Under the pieces are notes generated by a model. That model saw only the letters and a list, made by a program, of their open reading frames with translations, ran no database searches and was not told the origin of the DNA. Source: Bacteroidales bacterium Bact_23 (GTDB lineage Bacteria > Bacteroidota > Bacteroidia > Bacteroidales > Lentimicrobiaceae). From it: DNA of 6,648 bases. Below are positions 1 to 5,778 of the stretch, in pieces; the stretch's first letter is position 1; every line of letters begins with the position of its first letter. Both the position numbers and the translations under genes were made by a program. The stretch spans positions 1 to 6,648 of the forward strand of contig LUZO01000235.1 of the NCBI GenBank assembly GCA_001603685.1. The letters run 5' to 3'.

Positions 1-81
1 AAATACGGAAGTAAAATCGGTCCAAATACGGAAGTAAAATCGGTCCAAATACGGAAGTAAAAATGCGCCAAACACGGAAGT
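1..81. repeat. 23-bp direct tandem repeat, three full copies plus a partial one
   Basis: Copies lie at 1-23, 24-46 and 47-69, with a partial copy at 70-81. The first two are identical. Each begins with the 13-bp core AAATACGGAAGTA and ends in a 10-bp tail, which has diverged in copy three. The fourth keeps only AAACACGGAAGT and then runs into the promoter of the ATPase gene. Copies abut with no unique spacers, so this is not a CRISPR array. A period of 23 does not preserve reading frame, so it is not coding. The array touches the left edge and may be longer. Its position just upstream of a promoter suggests repeated binding sites for a protein, but that is inference. Confidence 0.9.
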
Positions 82-87
82 TGATGA

Positions 88-116
88 TTGTATTAATCGA
101 AAATAGCCTATATTTG
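88..116 (+). promoter_or_regulatory. Bacteroidota-type promoter of the ATPase gene
   Basis: TATATTTG at 109-116 matches the TAnnTTTG -7 consensus of Bacteroidota. TTG at 88-90, 18 bp upstream, fits the -33 element. Transcription would begin near 122, giving a leader of about 17 nt before the ATG at 139. The leader is AT-rich and has no clear Shine-Dalgarno sequence, as is usual in this phylum. The last partial copy of the 23-bp repeat ends 6 bp before the -33 element, so a protein bound to the repeats could affect polymerase binding. Confidence 0.7.
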
Positions 117-138
117 TAATGTAAACTATAAAAATATC

Positions 139-1407
139 ATGAAGACAAAATCCTATATGCCGAGGTTATGTGATTCTGGGTTGCAGTCAGCTTTGAGATC
201 ATCGGGTGCCGTTCTTATAGAAGGTGCAAAATGGTGTGGAAAAACGAGTACTGCAATCAATGCTTCAAAAAGTGTTTTGTTTATGCAGGATCCCGATAAT
301 CTGGCATCCAATCTGACTATTGCCGACACAAAGCCATCATTACTTCTCAGGGGAGAAACTCCCAGACTTATTGATGAATGGCAAATGGCTCCTATATTGT
401 GGGATGCGGTGCGCTTTGAAGTTGACCAAAGAGCTGAGCCCGGGCAGTTTATTCTGACGGGTTCGGCTGTGCCTTCTGATAATGTTACCGTACATACCGG
501 AACAGGTAGAATTGCCCGCATATTATTGAGGCCAATGACTCTTTTCGAATCAATGGAATCAAATGGAAGTATTTCACTTAAGGCATTATTTAATAATAAG
601 CCTGATGTAGCGGCTATATCAGATTTAACTATTGAAAAAATAGCTTTTGCTTTGTGCCGGGGTGGTTGGCCGGCAAGCATAAATCAAAATGAAACAGATG
701 CTCTTAGAATGGCTGTGAATTATGTTGAGGCGGTAATCAATAATGATGTGTCTCAGGTTGACAATGTTGAGAAAAATCCGGAGAGGGTTCGTTTGCTTCT
801 GCGTTCGCTGGCGCGAAATCTTTCAACAACAGCCAGTTATCAGACAATCATGAAAGATATTGAGGCAACTGAGATATCTCTGTCTGAAAAAACGATTGGT
901 TCCTACATCAATGCTTTACGCCGGATATTTGTGATTGAAGATCTTCCGGCCTGGGCTCCATCATTGCGCTCAAAAACTGCTATCCGGACTGCTGCAAAAA
1001 GGCACTTTGTGGATCCTTCCATTGCAACAGCCGTTCTTAGGATAAACCCCAAAGGTGTTTTGAGCGATTTTCAATATTTTGGCTTCTTGTTTGAAGCTTT
1101 ATGTACCCGTGATATAAGGGTATATGCACAAGCAATCGACGGGGATGTATTTCATTATCGTGATAAAACAGGCCTTGAAGCTGATTTGATTGTTCGTTTG
1201 CGTGATGGTCGGTGGGCTGCAATGGAAGTAAAATTGGGAAATAAGCAAATTGATGAGGCCTCTGAGAATCTTTTAAAACTTAAATCCAAAATAGATCAGG
1301 ATAAAATGGGTGAACCATCGTTTCTGATGGTTATAACCGGCGGGCAATATGCATACCGGCGACCGGATGGGGTTTATGTAGTGCCAATAGGCTGTTTGAA
1401 GCATTGA
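139..1407 (+). CDS. AAA-type ATPase with DUF4143 C-terminal domain
   Basis: This is a 422-residue protein of the AAA_14/DUF4143 family, usually about 400-430 residues, so it appears complete. The N-terminal ATPase domain shows Walker A GAKWCGKTS at residues 29-37 (the family's usual form is GPKWCGKT), Walker B LIDEWQ at 77-82, a sensor-1-like FILTGSA at 104-110, and arginines R124 and R127 as possible arginine fingers. The C-terminal DUF4143 part carries the PD-(D/E)XK-like pattern E347-x-D349 then E363-V-K365, with E319 upstream in the F-G-F-L-F-E helix. The start fits the family N-terminus and sits 22 nt after the -7 element. The biological role of the family is not established; the fold suggests ATP-driven action on nucleic acid, which is inference. 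It is a single-gene unit facing the femAB-like gene. It is visibly more AT-rich than ispG, consistent with transfer. Family assignment is firm, function is not. Confidence 0.93.
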   Translation: MKTKSYMPRLCDSGLQSALRSSGAVLIEGAKWCGKTSTAINASKSVLFMQDPDNLASNLTIADTKPSLLLRGETPRLIDEWQMAPILWDAVRFEVDQRAEPGQFILTGSAVPSDNVTVHTGTGRIARILLRPMTLFESMESNGSISLKALFNNKPDVAAISDLTIEKIAFALCRGGWPASINQNETDALRMAVNYVEAVINNDVSQVDNVEKNPERVRLLLRSLARNLSTTASYQTIMKDIEATEISLSEKTIGSYINALRRIFVIEDLPAWAPSLRSKTAIRTAAKRHFVDPSIATAVLRINPKGVLSDFQYFGFLFEALCTRDIRVYAQAIDGDVFHYRDKTGLEADLIVRLRDGRWAAMEVKLGNKQIDEASENLLKLKSKIDQDKMGEPSFLMVITGGQYAYRRPDGVYVVPIGCLKH

Positions 1408-1580
1408 TTTCTCAATCAGGTACAATTTACGCCACTTTAAGTCAATATGCCTTCTGATTAATAGTGGTTTTCGGAAGAAAAGATCAAACGATAGAAAATA
1501 AAGCTCCTTTGGAGTGAAATTATCGTCCGCAGACAAAATGGCCGTCATATTGGGGCTAGTGGAGTGCCGTTGAACGCATC

Positions 1581-1626
1581 TCTGCCTTTGGCGGATTCTA
1601 TGATTTGAAGTCCCGGCCTGGCGGGC
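1581..1626. repeat. Degenerate small-palindrome units
   Basis: TCTGCCTTTGGCGGA at 1581-1595 is the TCCGCC-loop-GGCGGA hairpin of the larger arrays at 4887-5088 and 6328-6648, with one G-T wobble. It is followed by ATGATTTGAAG, close to the TGAAGATTTG spacer of those arrays, and then by an imperfect CCCGGCCTGGCGGG at 1612-1625. This looks like an eroded copy of the same element. Confidence 0.6.
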
Positions 1627-1693
1627 TACGACAGGGCTTCGCATTCGCTCAACCACCGTCAGGAATCGGCGGGAACCTCAGGCTTCGGAAAAA

Positions 1694-1749
1694 TCCTACT
1701 TCTTACTTCCTACTTCTTACTTCCTACTTCTTACCTCTTACTTCTTACC
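1694..1749. repeat. Heptamer tandem repeat, 8 units (TCCTACT/TCTTACT)
   Basis: Eight consecutive 7-bp units occur without a break. They alternate TCCTACT and TCTTACT for five units, then continue as TCTTACC, TCTTACT, TCTTACC. The C/T alternation gives a 14-bp higher-order period. The tract ends against the palindrome at 1753-1766. All pyrimidine-rich units read on the plus strand. No function is known to me; a 7-bp period cannot be coding in a single frame. Confidence 0.92.
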
Positions 1750-1752
1750 TCT

Positions 1753-1766
1753 TCCGCCGCGGCGGA
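1753..1766. repeat. Perfect 14-bp palindrome TCCGCCGCGGCGGA
   Basis: The sequence is its own reverse complement over 14 bp. The same 14-mer occurs at 4900-4913, 4956-4969, 6342-6355 and 6403-6416, always as part of a palindrome cluster. Here it stands alone, sandwiched between two heptamer tracts, which ties the two repeat classes together. Confidence 0.95.
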
Positions 1767-1801
1767 CTCCGACCTCTGACTTCAGACTTCAGACTTCTGC
1801 C
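1767..1801. repeat. Heptamer tandem repeat, 5 units (CTCTGAC-like)
   Basis: Five 7-bp units follow directly: CTCCGAC, CTCTGAC, TTCAGAC, TTCAGAC and TTCTGCC. They belong to the same sequence family as the larger TCTGACT tract at 5142-5218 and have the same strand orientation. Weaker heptamer periodicity reappears at 1840-1860 (CCTTAGA, CCTTAGG, CCTTCTC), right up to the stop codon of the neighbouring gene. Confidence 0.85.
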
Positions 1802-1861
1802 CACGGCAGCGGACAAAGCATTATACATTAGTCATTTAACCTTAGACCTTAGGCCTTCTCC

Positions 1862-2917
1862 TCACACCCTCCTCACCAACCTCATCACATTATACCCAAT
1901 CTCCGCAAGGTTGTACAGCAATGGCGAATTCACCCGGATCCGGCGGCCGTAATTCACCCATTCGCCGCCGAAGCGGGCCTTAAAATCGCGGACTCCGTAA
2001 GGCTTTCCTGGAATACCCATCCCCAAAAAATCGAAGGTATGGCATCCGGCGGCGTGGCCTGCCTCCATCGCAGCCCAGGTAAGCGCAACACTGGGATATA
2101 CGCCCTGCCGGGCGTACTCCTTATCCAGGCCGCACACATACCACTCGAAAATCCGCCCTTCAGGTGTAAACGGCGCAAGCATACCTCCCACAACCCGCCC
2201 CTGATACTCCGCAACCAGGATTTTTCCGGGGCTTTGCTGTGCGAAATCGGTGCCCTGCAAAAAGAAATGGCTGAACAGCTCAAGGGTCGGCAGCGGCTTT
2301 CTCACTTTATCGCGGTAGAGCGCTTTCAGCAGCGCATAAAATGCATCCACCTCCTCCATAGTCTGTGCTTCCCTGACAATCAGTCCGTTGTCGCGGCTTT
2401 GCCGCACCTGCCTGCGCCTTGAAGGGCTTAATCCGGCAAACGCCTTTTCGGGATCGGTAATTGATTTCAGCAGGTTAAGCCGGTCGGAAAACTTGTAGCC
2501 ATGGGATTTGAATACCGTTTCCAGCTCGCTGCTGTCGCTGAAATTGCGGAACTGGATATAGAGGCAGCGTTTTTTCAGGTTATTGTTCAGCAGCGGCAGC
2601 AAGGCACCGGCCGTAGCCTGACGCTCTTCCGTGCTGAGGGCGGGGCTGAAAACCGGCCCGCCATAGATAACCGCGCGTGAGGTCAGCCGCCTGAAAGTCC
2701 TGCCATATTCGTGAAAAAGGATGTAAAAAAGCACTCCCTGCCACACGCCGTCGCCGGTTTCAGCTACCAGAAGTCCGGAATCGTAAACTCCGCTGCCGTT
2801 CAGCAGCCGGGCAAACCGGGGCGACTGAAAGAAATGGGCGGACGGGTTATTCCGGCACCACTCCTCCCAACGGTTCAGGGTTTTGGGGTCCGTATGGTCG
2901 GCAATCCTGGCTTTCAT
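1862..2917 (-). CDS. FemAB-like / GNAT-fold transferase
   Basis: This 351-residue protein has the layout of FemAB-like GNAT-fold transferases (the family once described as peptidoglycan bridge-forming enzymes, also matched by Acetyltransf_6/BioF2-like models). The N-terminal half has the HFFQSPRF motif at residues 28-35. A basic SPSRRRQVRQS stretch near 164-174 begins the second half. Next come the core strand LVAEYQGRVVGGMLAPF (224-240), EWYVCGLDKEYARQGVYPS (248-266), FDFLGMG (295-301) and the family signature YGVRDFKARFGGE (307-319). There is no signal peptide or membrane segment, so it is cytoplasmic. Such enzymes move an aminoacyl or acyl group from tRNA or CoA onto a cell-envelope precursor; the substrate cannot be told from sequence. 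An ATG at 2917 fits the family start. It lies 150 bp downstream of ispG on the same strand. I see no good -7 element of its own (only a poor TACCTTTC at 2934-2941), so co-transcription with ispG is plausible. Confidence 0.88.
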   Translation of the reverse strand: MKARIADHTDPKTLNRWEEWCRNNPSAHFFQSPRFARLLNGSGVYDSGLLVAETGDGVWQGVLFYILFHEYGRTFRRLTSRAVIYGGPVFSPALSTEERQATAGALLPLLNNNLKKRCLYIQFRNFSDSSELETVFKSHGYKFSDRLNLLKSITDPEKAFAGLSPSRRRQVRQSRDNGLIVREAQTMEEVDAFYALLKALYRDKVRKPLPTLELFSHFFLQGTDFAQQSPGKILVAEYQGRVVGGMLAPFTPEGRIFEWYVCGLDKEYARQGVYPSVALTWAAMEAGHAAGCHTFDFLGMGIPGKPYGVRDFKARFGGEWVNYGRRIRVNSPLLYNLAEIGYNVMRLVRRV

Positions 2918-3067
2918 GCGTTGAATTATGGCCGAAAGGTAGGAAATTTTGTATTTGGGAGGACAGGTTTTTCCGGGAACACCATCAACCCATTATACCA
3001 TTGGGTAGCCTGCGCGTCTGGTTATGAAGATGTTGCTGTATGTCCGGTAAAATTCGGCCGTAAGGCA

Positions 3068-4816
3068 TCAGGCCTTGTGATCCGGCTCCTCCGCCTCTTT
3101 CCAGTCGCCGTTCTCTCTGATCAGTACGATCAGCGCCTCCACCGCTTCGCTTTCGGGCACCCCCTTTCTGACCGGCTCCTTCCCCTTGTACAGGTTAACC
3201 TTTCCGTTTCCGGCGCCCACATAGCCGTAATCGGCGTCGGCCATTTCGCCGGGGCCGTTTACGATGCAGCCCATCACCCCGATTTTCAGCCCTTTCAGAT
3301 GGCCGGTGCGCTGTTTCACCGCCTTCAGGGCCTCCTGAATGTTGAAAAGCGTTCGTCCGCATGAGGGGCAGGCGATAAATTCTGTTTTTGAGATGCGCCT
3401 GCGCGTGGCCTGCAGCAGTCCGAATCCGGCGGATGCCTGAAGTCCTGGGGCAATATCCGGCGCTTCGAGGCAGATGCCGTTTCCGGCGCCGTCAATCAGC
3501 AGATTGCCGGGATTCAGGCTGATCTCCGTAAGCAGTTCGTCAGTCGTTCCGGCCTTAACGGGACTTTTCAGTATCAGGGGGTTTTTCAGCCCTTTTTCCG
3601 ACAGGGCAGCGGCCACTCTTCGCAGGGCAGGCGTTCCCGCTTCGGCCAGCAGCGGCATTGAAGGGTTCTGTTCCAGGCGTTTCAGCAGCTCCGGAAGCTG
3701 TTGTCCCATATCCGGTTCACCGGCAAACAGGATAATCTCCCGCTCTCCGTCAGCGATGGCGCCATCTGCACCGGTAATCCGGTGGGGGAGAGGGGTTGTT
3801 TTGCCTGTCTCGTCAGCGATAAGGAGGATTTCGCCCTGTTTTAGCAGTACCGCGACGGGATTCTTTCCGCCCAGCGGGCCGGATGGGATGGTTTCACGGT
3901 TAAGGGGGGCGGTTTCGTCAATCCTCAGATCGGGCCGGATGTATCGTTCAGCCCTTCCATCGGGACTGATTCGCTGAAATCTGCTGACCAGCGCCTGAGC
4001 CACCGGCAGTTCGGCTTCGGGGGCTTCGGTAAGCGATACCCTGATGGTGTCGCCAATACCCTGGGCCAGCAGCGCACCGATTCCCGAGATGGACTTCAGC
4101 CGTCCGTCTTCGCCGTCGCCGGCTTCGGTAACGCCCAGATGCAGCGGGTAATAGAGGTGCTCATCGGCAAGCCGCTGAGCCAGCAGCCGGCAGGCCTGAG
4201 TCATCACCAGTACATTGCTCGATTTCAGCGACAGCACCAGGTTGTGAAACCCCGAATCGTGGCAGATGCGGGTGAACTCCATCGCCGATTGTACCATCCC
4301 TTCGGCAGTATCACCATAGCGGCTCACGATGCGCTGCGATAGCGAACCGTGGTTGACGCCGATGCGGATGGCGGTGCCGTATTCGCTGCAAATGCGCAGC
4401 AACGGTTTCAGCCGGGAGGCGATCCGTTCCAGCTCGAAAAGGTTCTCGCTGTCGGTATAATCCACCTTCCCGGGAACGGGGCGGTCGGTATAATTTCCGG
4501 GATTGATTCTCACTTTCTCAACCAGCCGGGCGGCAATCTCTGCGGCGGCGGGATTGAAATGGATATCCGCCACCAGCGGCACGAAAACGCCTCTTTGCTG
4601 AAGCTCCTTTTTGATTTCAGCCAGGTTCTGTGCCTCGCGCAGGCCGGGAGCGGTAATCCGGACCATATCGGCGCCGGCATTGGCAATCCGTATCGCCTGT
4701 TCCACCGTGGCACGGGTATCCAGGGTATTGGTATTGGTCATGCTCTGCAACCGGATGGGGGCGCTTCCTCCCAGCGGCAGCTCTCCGATATGTACCACAC
4801 GCGATTGATAAACCAT
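3068..4816 (-). CDS. ispG: 4-hydroxy-3-methylbut-2-enyl diphosphate synthase, long form
   Basis: IspG (GcpE) reductively converts methylerythritol cyclodiphosphate to HMBPP, the next-to-last step of the MEP isoprenoid pathway, in the cytoplasm with a [4Fe-4S] cluster. Numbering from ATG 4816 (582 residues), the TIM-barrel domain covers about 1-285 (RLQSMTNTNT near 22-31, LVADIHFNP near 81-89, RINPGNY near 103-109, IRIGVNHGS near 150-158, LHLGVTEAG near 225-233). A central insert of roughly 180 residues follows, as in the large IspG of Bacteroidota, Chlamydiae and plants. The C-terminal cluster domain has C483 and C486 in CPSCGR, C517 in GCIVNGPGE, and the fourth ligand E524. All catalytic ligands are present. 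The reading frame extends to a TTG at 4840, but that codon overlaps the -7 element, so ATG 4816 is chosen. Codon and base use are GC-rich compared with the flanking accessory genes. Confidence 0.97.
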   Translation of the reverse strand: MVYQSRVVHIGELPLGGSAPIRLQSMTNTNTLDTRATVEQAIRIANAGADMVRITAPGLREAQNLAEIKKELQQRGVFVPLVADIHFNPAAAEIAARLVEKVRINPGNYTDRPVPGKVDYTDSENLFELERIASRLKPLLRICSEYGTAIRIGVNHGSLSQRIVSRYGDTAEGMVQSAMEFTRICHDSGFHNLVLSLKSSNVLVMTQACRLLAQRLADEHLYYPLHLGVTEAGDGEDGRLKSISGIGALLAQGIGDTIRVSLTEAPEAELPVAQALVSRFQRISPDGRAERYIRPDLRIDETAPLNRETIPSGPLGGKNPVAVLLKQGEILLIADETGKTTPLPHRITGADGAIADGEREIILFAGEPDMGQQLPELLKRLEQNPSMPLLAEAGTPALRRVAAALSEKGLKNPLILKSPVKAGTTDELLTEISLNPGNLLIDGAGNGICLEAPDIAPGLQASAGFGLLQATRRRISKTEFIACPSCGRTLFNIQEALKAVKQRTGHLKGLKIGVMGCIVNGPGEMADADYGYVGAGNGKVNLYKGKEPVRKGVPESEAVEALIVLIRENGDWKEAEEPDHKA

Positions 4817-4837
4817 GGCTTTAAGGCTTGATAAATG

Positions 4838-4845
4838 CAAATTTA
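4838..4845 (-). promoter_or_regulatory. Likely -7 element of the ispG promoter
   Basis: Read on the minus strand this is TAAATTTG, a full match to TAnnTTTG. It leaves 21 nt to the ATG at 4816, almost the same gap as in the ATPase (22) and antitoxin (19) genes. No TTG stands at the expected -33 distance (about 4863-4868); that place is occupied by CCTTTGGAGT at the edge of the palindrome cluster. The promoter may therefore be weak there or may depend on another factor. Confidence 0.6.
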
Positions 4846-4886
4846 CGAAATTTTAAAGCGCCTTTGGAGTATTTGAAAATTTGAAA

Positions 4887-5088
4887 CGCCTGACGGCGCT
4901 CCGCCGCGGCGGATGAAGGATTTGAAGATTTGCGGCCACGGCCAATGACCGTGGCTCCGCCGCGGCGGATGCAGCGCCTATTGGCGCATTTGCAGCAGTT
5001 GACGCTGCTCCGCCTCTGGCGGATGAAGATTTGCAGCCTCCGCCTCTGGCGTCGGTCCGCCTCTGGCGGATGCAGCGCCTGGCGGCGC
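4887..5088. repeat. Cluster A of ten small palindromes (hairpin array)
   Basis: Ten short inverted repeats are separated by TGAAGATTTG-, TGCA- or ATTTGCA-like linkers. In order: CGCC/GGCG at 4887-4898; TCCGCCGCGGCGGA at 4900-4913; GCCACGG/CCGTGGC at 4935-4955 (loop CCAATGA); TCCGCCGCGGCGGA at 4956-4969; GCGCC/GGCGC at 4974-4987; GCAGC/GCTGC at 4992-5008; TCCGCC/GGCGGA at 5009-5023; an imperfect unit at 5037-5055; TCCGCC/GGCGGA at 5056-5070; GCGCC/GGCGC at 5075-5088. Nine are perfect in the stem. It lies between two divergent promoters and is followed at once by heptamer repeats. I recognise no named element. Minus-strand reading frames through it are repeat artefacts. Confidence 0.93.
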
Positions 5089-5092
5089 ATTT

Positions 5093-5218
5093 TATCCATT
5101 ATTCATTATCCATTATTCATTATCCATTATCAATTCTTATCTCTGACTTCTGACCTCTGACTTCTGGCCTCTGACTTCTGACCTCTGACTTCTGGCCTCT
5201 GACTTCTGGCCTCTGACC
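5093..5218. repeat. Heptamer tandem repeat, 18 units in one register
   Basis: The tract is exactly 18 x 7 bp. Units 1-6 are TATCCAT alternating with TATTCAT, the sixth being TATCAAT. Unit 7, TCTTATC, is a transition. Units 8-18 are TCTGACT alternating with TCTGACC or TCTGGCC. The alternation creates a 14-bp period, and TCTGACT, TCTGACC, TCTGACT, TCTGGCC repeats once as a 28-bp block (5142-5169 and 5170-5197). Two unrelated heptamer sequences thus share one unbroken phase. The tract ends 9 bp before the -33 element of the toxin-antitoxin operon. Confidence 0.95.
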
Positions 5219-5227
5219 CACAAAAAC

Positions 5228-5258
5228 TTGCATAAACAACAAAAATGTTGTATATTTG
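5228..5258 (+). promoter_or_regulatory. Promoter of the toxin-antitoxin operon
   Basis: TATATTTG at 5251-5258 is a perfect Bacteroidota -7 element, identical to that of the ATPase gene. TTG at 5228-5230, 20 bp upstream, is the likely -33 element. Transcription should begin near 5264, so an upstream in-frame ATG at 5245 lies inside the promoter and cannot be the start; ATG 5278 is used instead, with a leader of about 14 nt. Confidence 0.72.
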
Positions 5259-5274
5259 CAATAAATTTGTTGTT
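5235..5274. promoter_or_regulatory. Candidate autoregulatory operator (9-bp inverted repeat)
   Basis: AACAACAAA at 5235-5243 and TTTGTTGTT at 5266-5274 are perfect reverse complements. Their midpoint, 5254.5, coincides exactly with the midpoint of the -7 element. A shorter ACAAC/GTTGT pair at 5236-5240 and 5247-5251 is nested inside. Antitoxins of the Xre/ParS type carry a DNA-binding domain and commonly repress their own operon, so this is a plausible binding site. Binding itself is inference. Confidence 0.55.
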
Positions 5275-5277
5275 ATC

Positions 5278-5778
5278 ATGGAGACTACGGTTAGGAAAAC
5301 AAAGCCTTTTAATACCAGAAAGAGTGTTCAGAAAGCATCTGAAAGAAGGTTAGCCAGTAGAAAATGGACTTTAATTTCGGACGATAAAGAATATGTCTGG
5401 ACGAATAAAATGGAGCGTGTTGAAATCATCCGGAAGGGGATTCCCTACGGATCAATCGAAGTCATTAGCAAAAGGCTAAACAGGCCGGTGAAAGCGGTAC
5501 TTGAAATAGTTGGGATGCCTCAAACCACTTATAATAAGAAAAAAAGCGATCATTCCCTGCTCGATAGCCGTGATAGTGAGCTGGTTTTATTGATCTCTGA
5601 GCTAATTGATTACGGAACAGAGGTGTTCAATAATGAGACAGAAAAATTTCAGAGGTGGTTAAAAAAACCAAATCTTTCCCTGGGCGGAAATTCCCCTGAG
5701 GAGTTGCTGGATACCATTACGGGCATTGATGAGGTGAATTATGCCTTAAACAGGCTTGAATCCGGAAATTTGGCATAA
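5278..5778 (+). CDS. Xre/MbcA/ParS-type antitoxin of a RES toxin system
   Basis: This 166-residue protein neutralises the RES toxin encoded next to it. The basic N-terminus (about 1-45) is followed by a Xre-like HTH region at about 46-90 (ERVEIIRKGIPYGSIEVI, then LNRPVKAVLEIVG). The C-terminal toxin-binding domain (PF09722, formerly DUF2384) spans about 100-164, with W127-L128, LGG at 135-137, SPEELLDT at 139-146, G149 and the terminal LESG at 160-163. This matches the length and order of the TIGR02293 antitoxin family. The start at 5278 was chosen because 11 further upstream codons overlap the promoter. Its TAA is followed directly by the ATG of the toxin gene, which implies translational coupling. 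In related systems the antitoxin inserts its C-terminus into the toxin active site and represses the operon. AT-rich compared with ispG. Confidence 0.93.
   Translation: METTVRKTKPFNTRKSVQKASERRLASRKWTLISDDKEYVWTNKMERVEIIRKGIPYGSIEVISKRLNRPVKAVLEIVGMPQTTYNKKKSDHSLLDSRDSELVLLISELIDYGTEVFNNETEKFQRWLKKPNLSLGGNSPEELLDTITGIDEVNYALNRLESGNLA

Larger units (their letters stand above)
1408..1861. other. Convergent intergenic gap filled with repeats
   Basis: These 454 bp lie between the 3' ends of the ATPase gene and the minus-strand transferase gene. No coding region is convincing. The first 170 bp hold a possible weak hairpin, CTTCTGA at 1451-1457 with TCGGAAG at 1471-1477 (one wobble pair, 13-nt loop), and a small palindrome CTCCTTTGGAG at 1504-1514. 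Neither is followed by a T-run, so I do not call a terminator. From about 1581 onward the gap is built from degenerate palindromes and heptamer tracts listed separately. CCTTTGGAGT at 1506-1515 recurs at 4861-4870, beside the ispG promoter, which hints that this part also belongs to a dispersed repeat. Confidence 0.7.

Noticed and set aside
1..81. Possible CRISPR array
   Set aside because: Copies are directly adjacent without spacers, and no cas gene is in the window.
1405..1418. Hairpin TGATT/AATCA at the ATPase stop codon as a terminator
   Set aside because: The stem is only 5 bp and AT-rich, and no T-run follows.
1273..1656. 127-codon minus-strand reading frame downstream of the ATPase
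   Set aside because: It overlaps the real ATPase gene and continues into repeat sequence; no recognisable domain or promoter.
1605..1952. 115-codon plus-strand reading frame
   Set aside because: Much of it is translation of the heptamer tracts (a 7-bp repeat read in three frames gives a 7-residue repeat) and its end overlaps the transferase gene; no family resemblance.
2988..3006. Hairpin ACCCA/TGGGT between ispG and the transferase gene
   Set aside because: The stem is 5 bp with a 9-nt loop and no T-run on either strand; too weak to call a terminator or attenuator.
2711..3364. Long plus-strand reading frames antisense to the transferase and ispG (also 3474-3977 and 4349-4831)
   Set aside because: They are antisense to two confidently identified genes and arise from their GC-rich codon use.
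4817..4840. TTG start codon for ispG at 4840
   Set aside because: The codon lies within the TAAATTTG -7 element, and the ATG at 4816 gives the normal spacing and N-terminus.
4821..5099. 92-codon minus-strand reading frame
   Set aside because: It reads through the palindrome cluster. Its peptide resembles that of the frames at 6271-6633 only because the DNA repeats are shared, so it would form a false family of hypothetical proteins.
5245..5277. ATG at 5245 as antitoxin start
   Set aside because: It lies upstream of the predicted transcription start, and the added residues are encoded by promoter and operator sequence.
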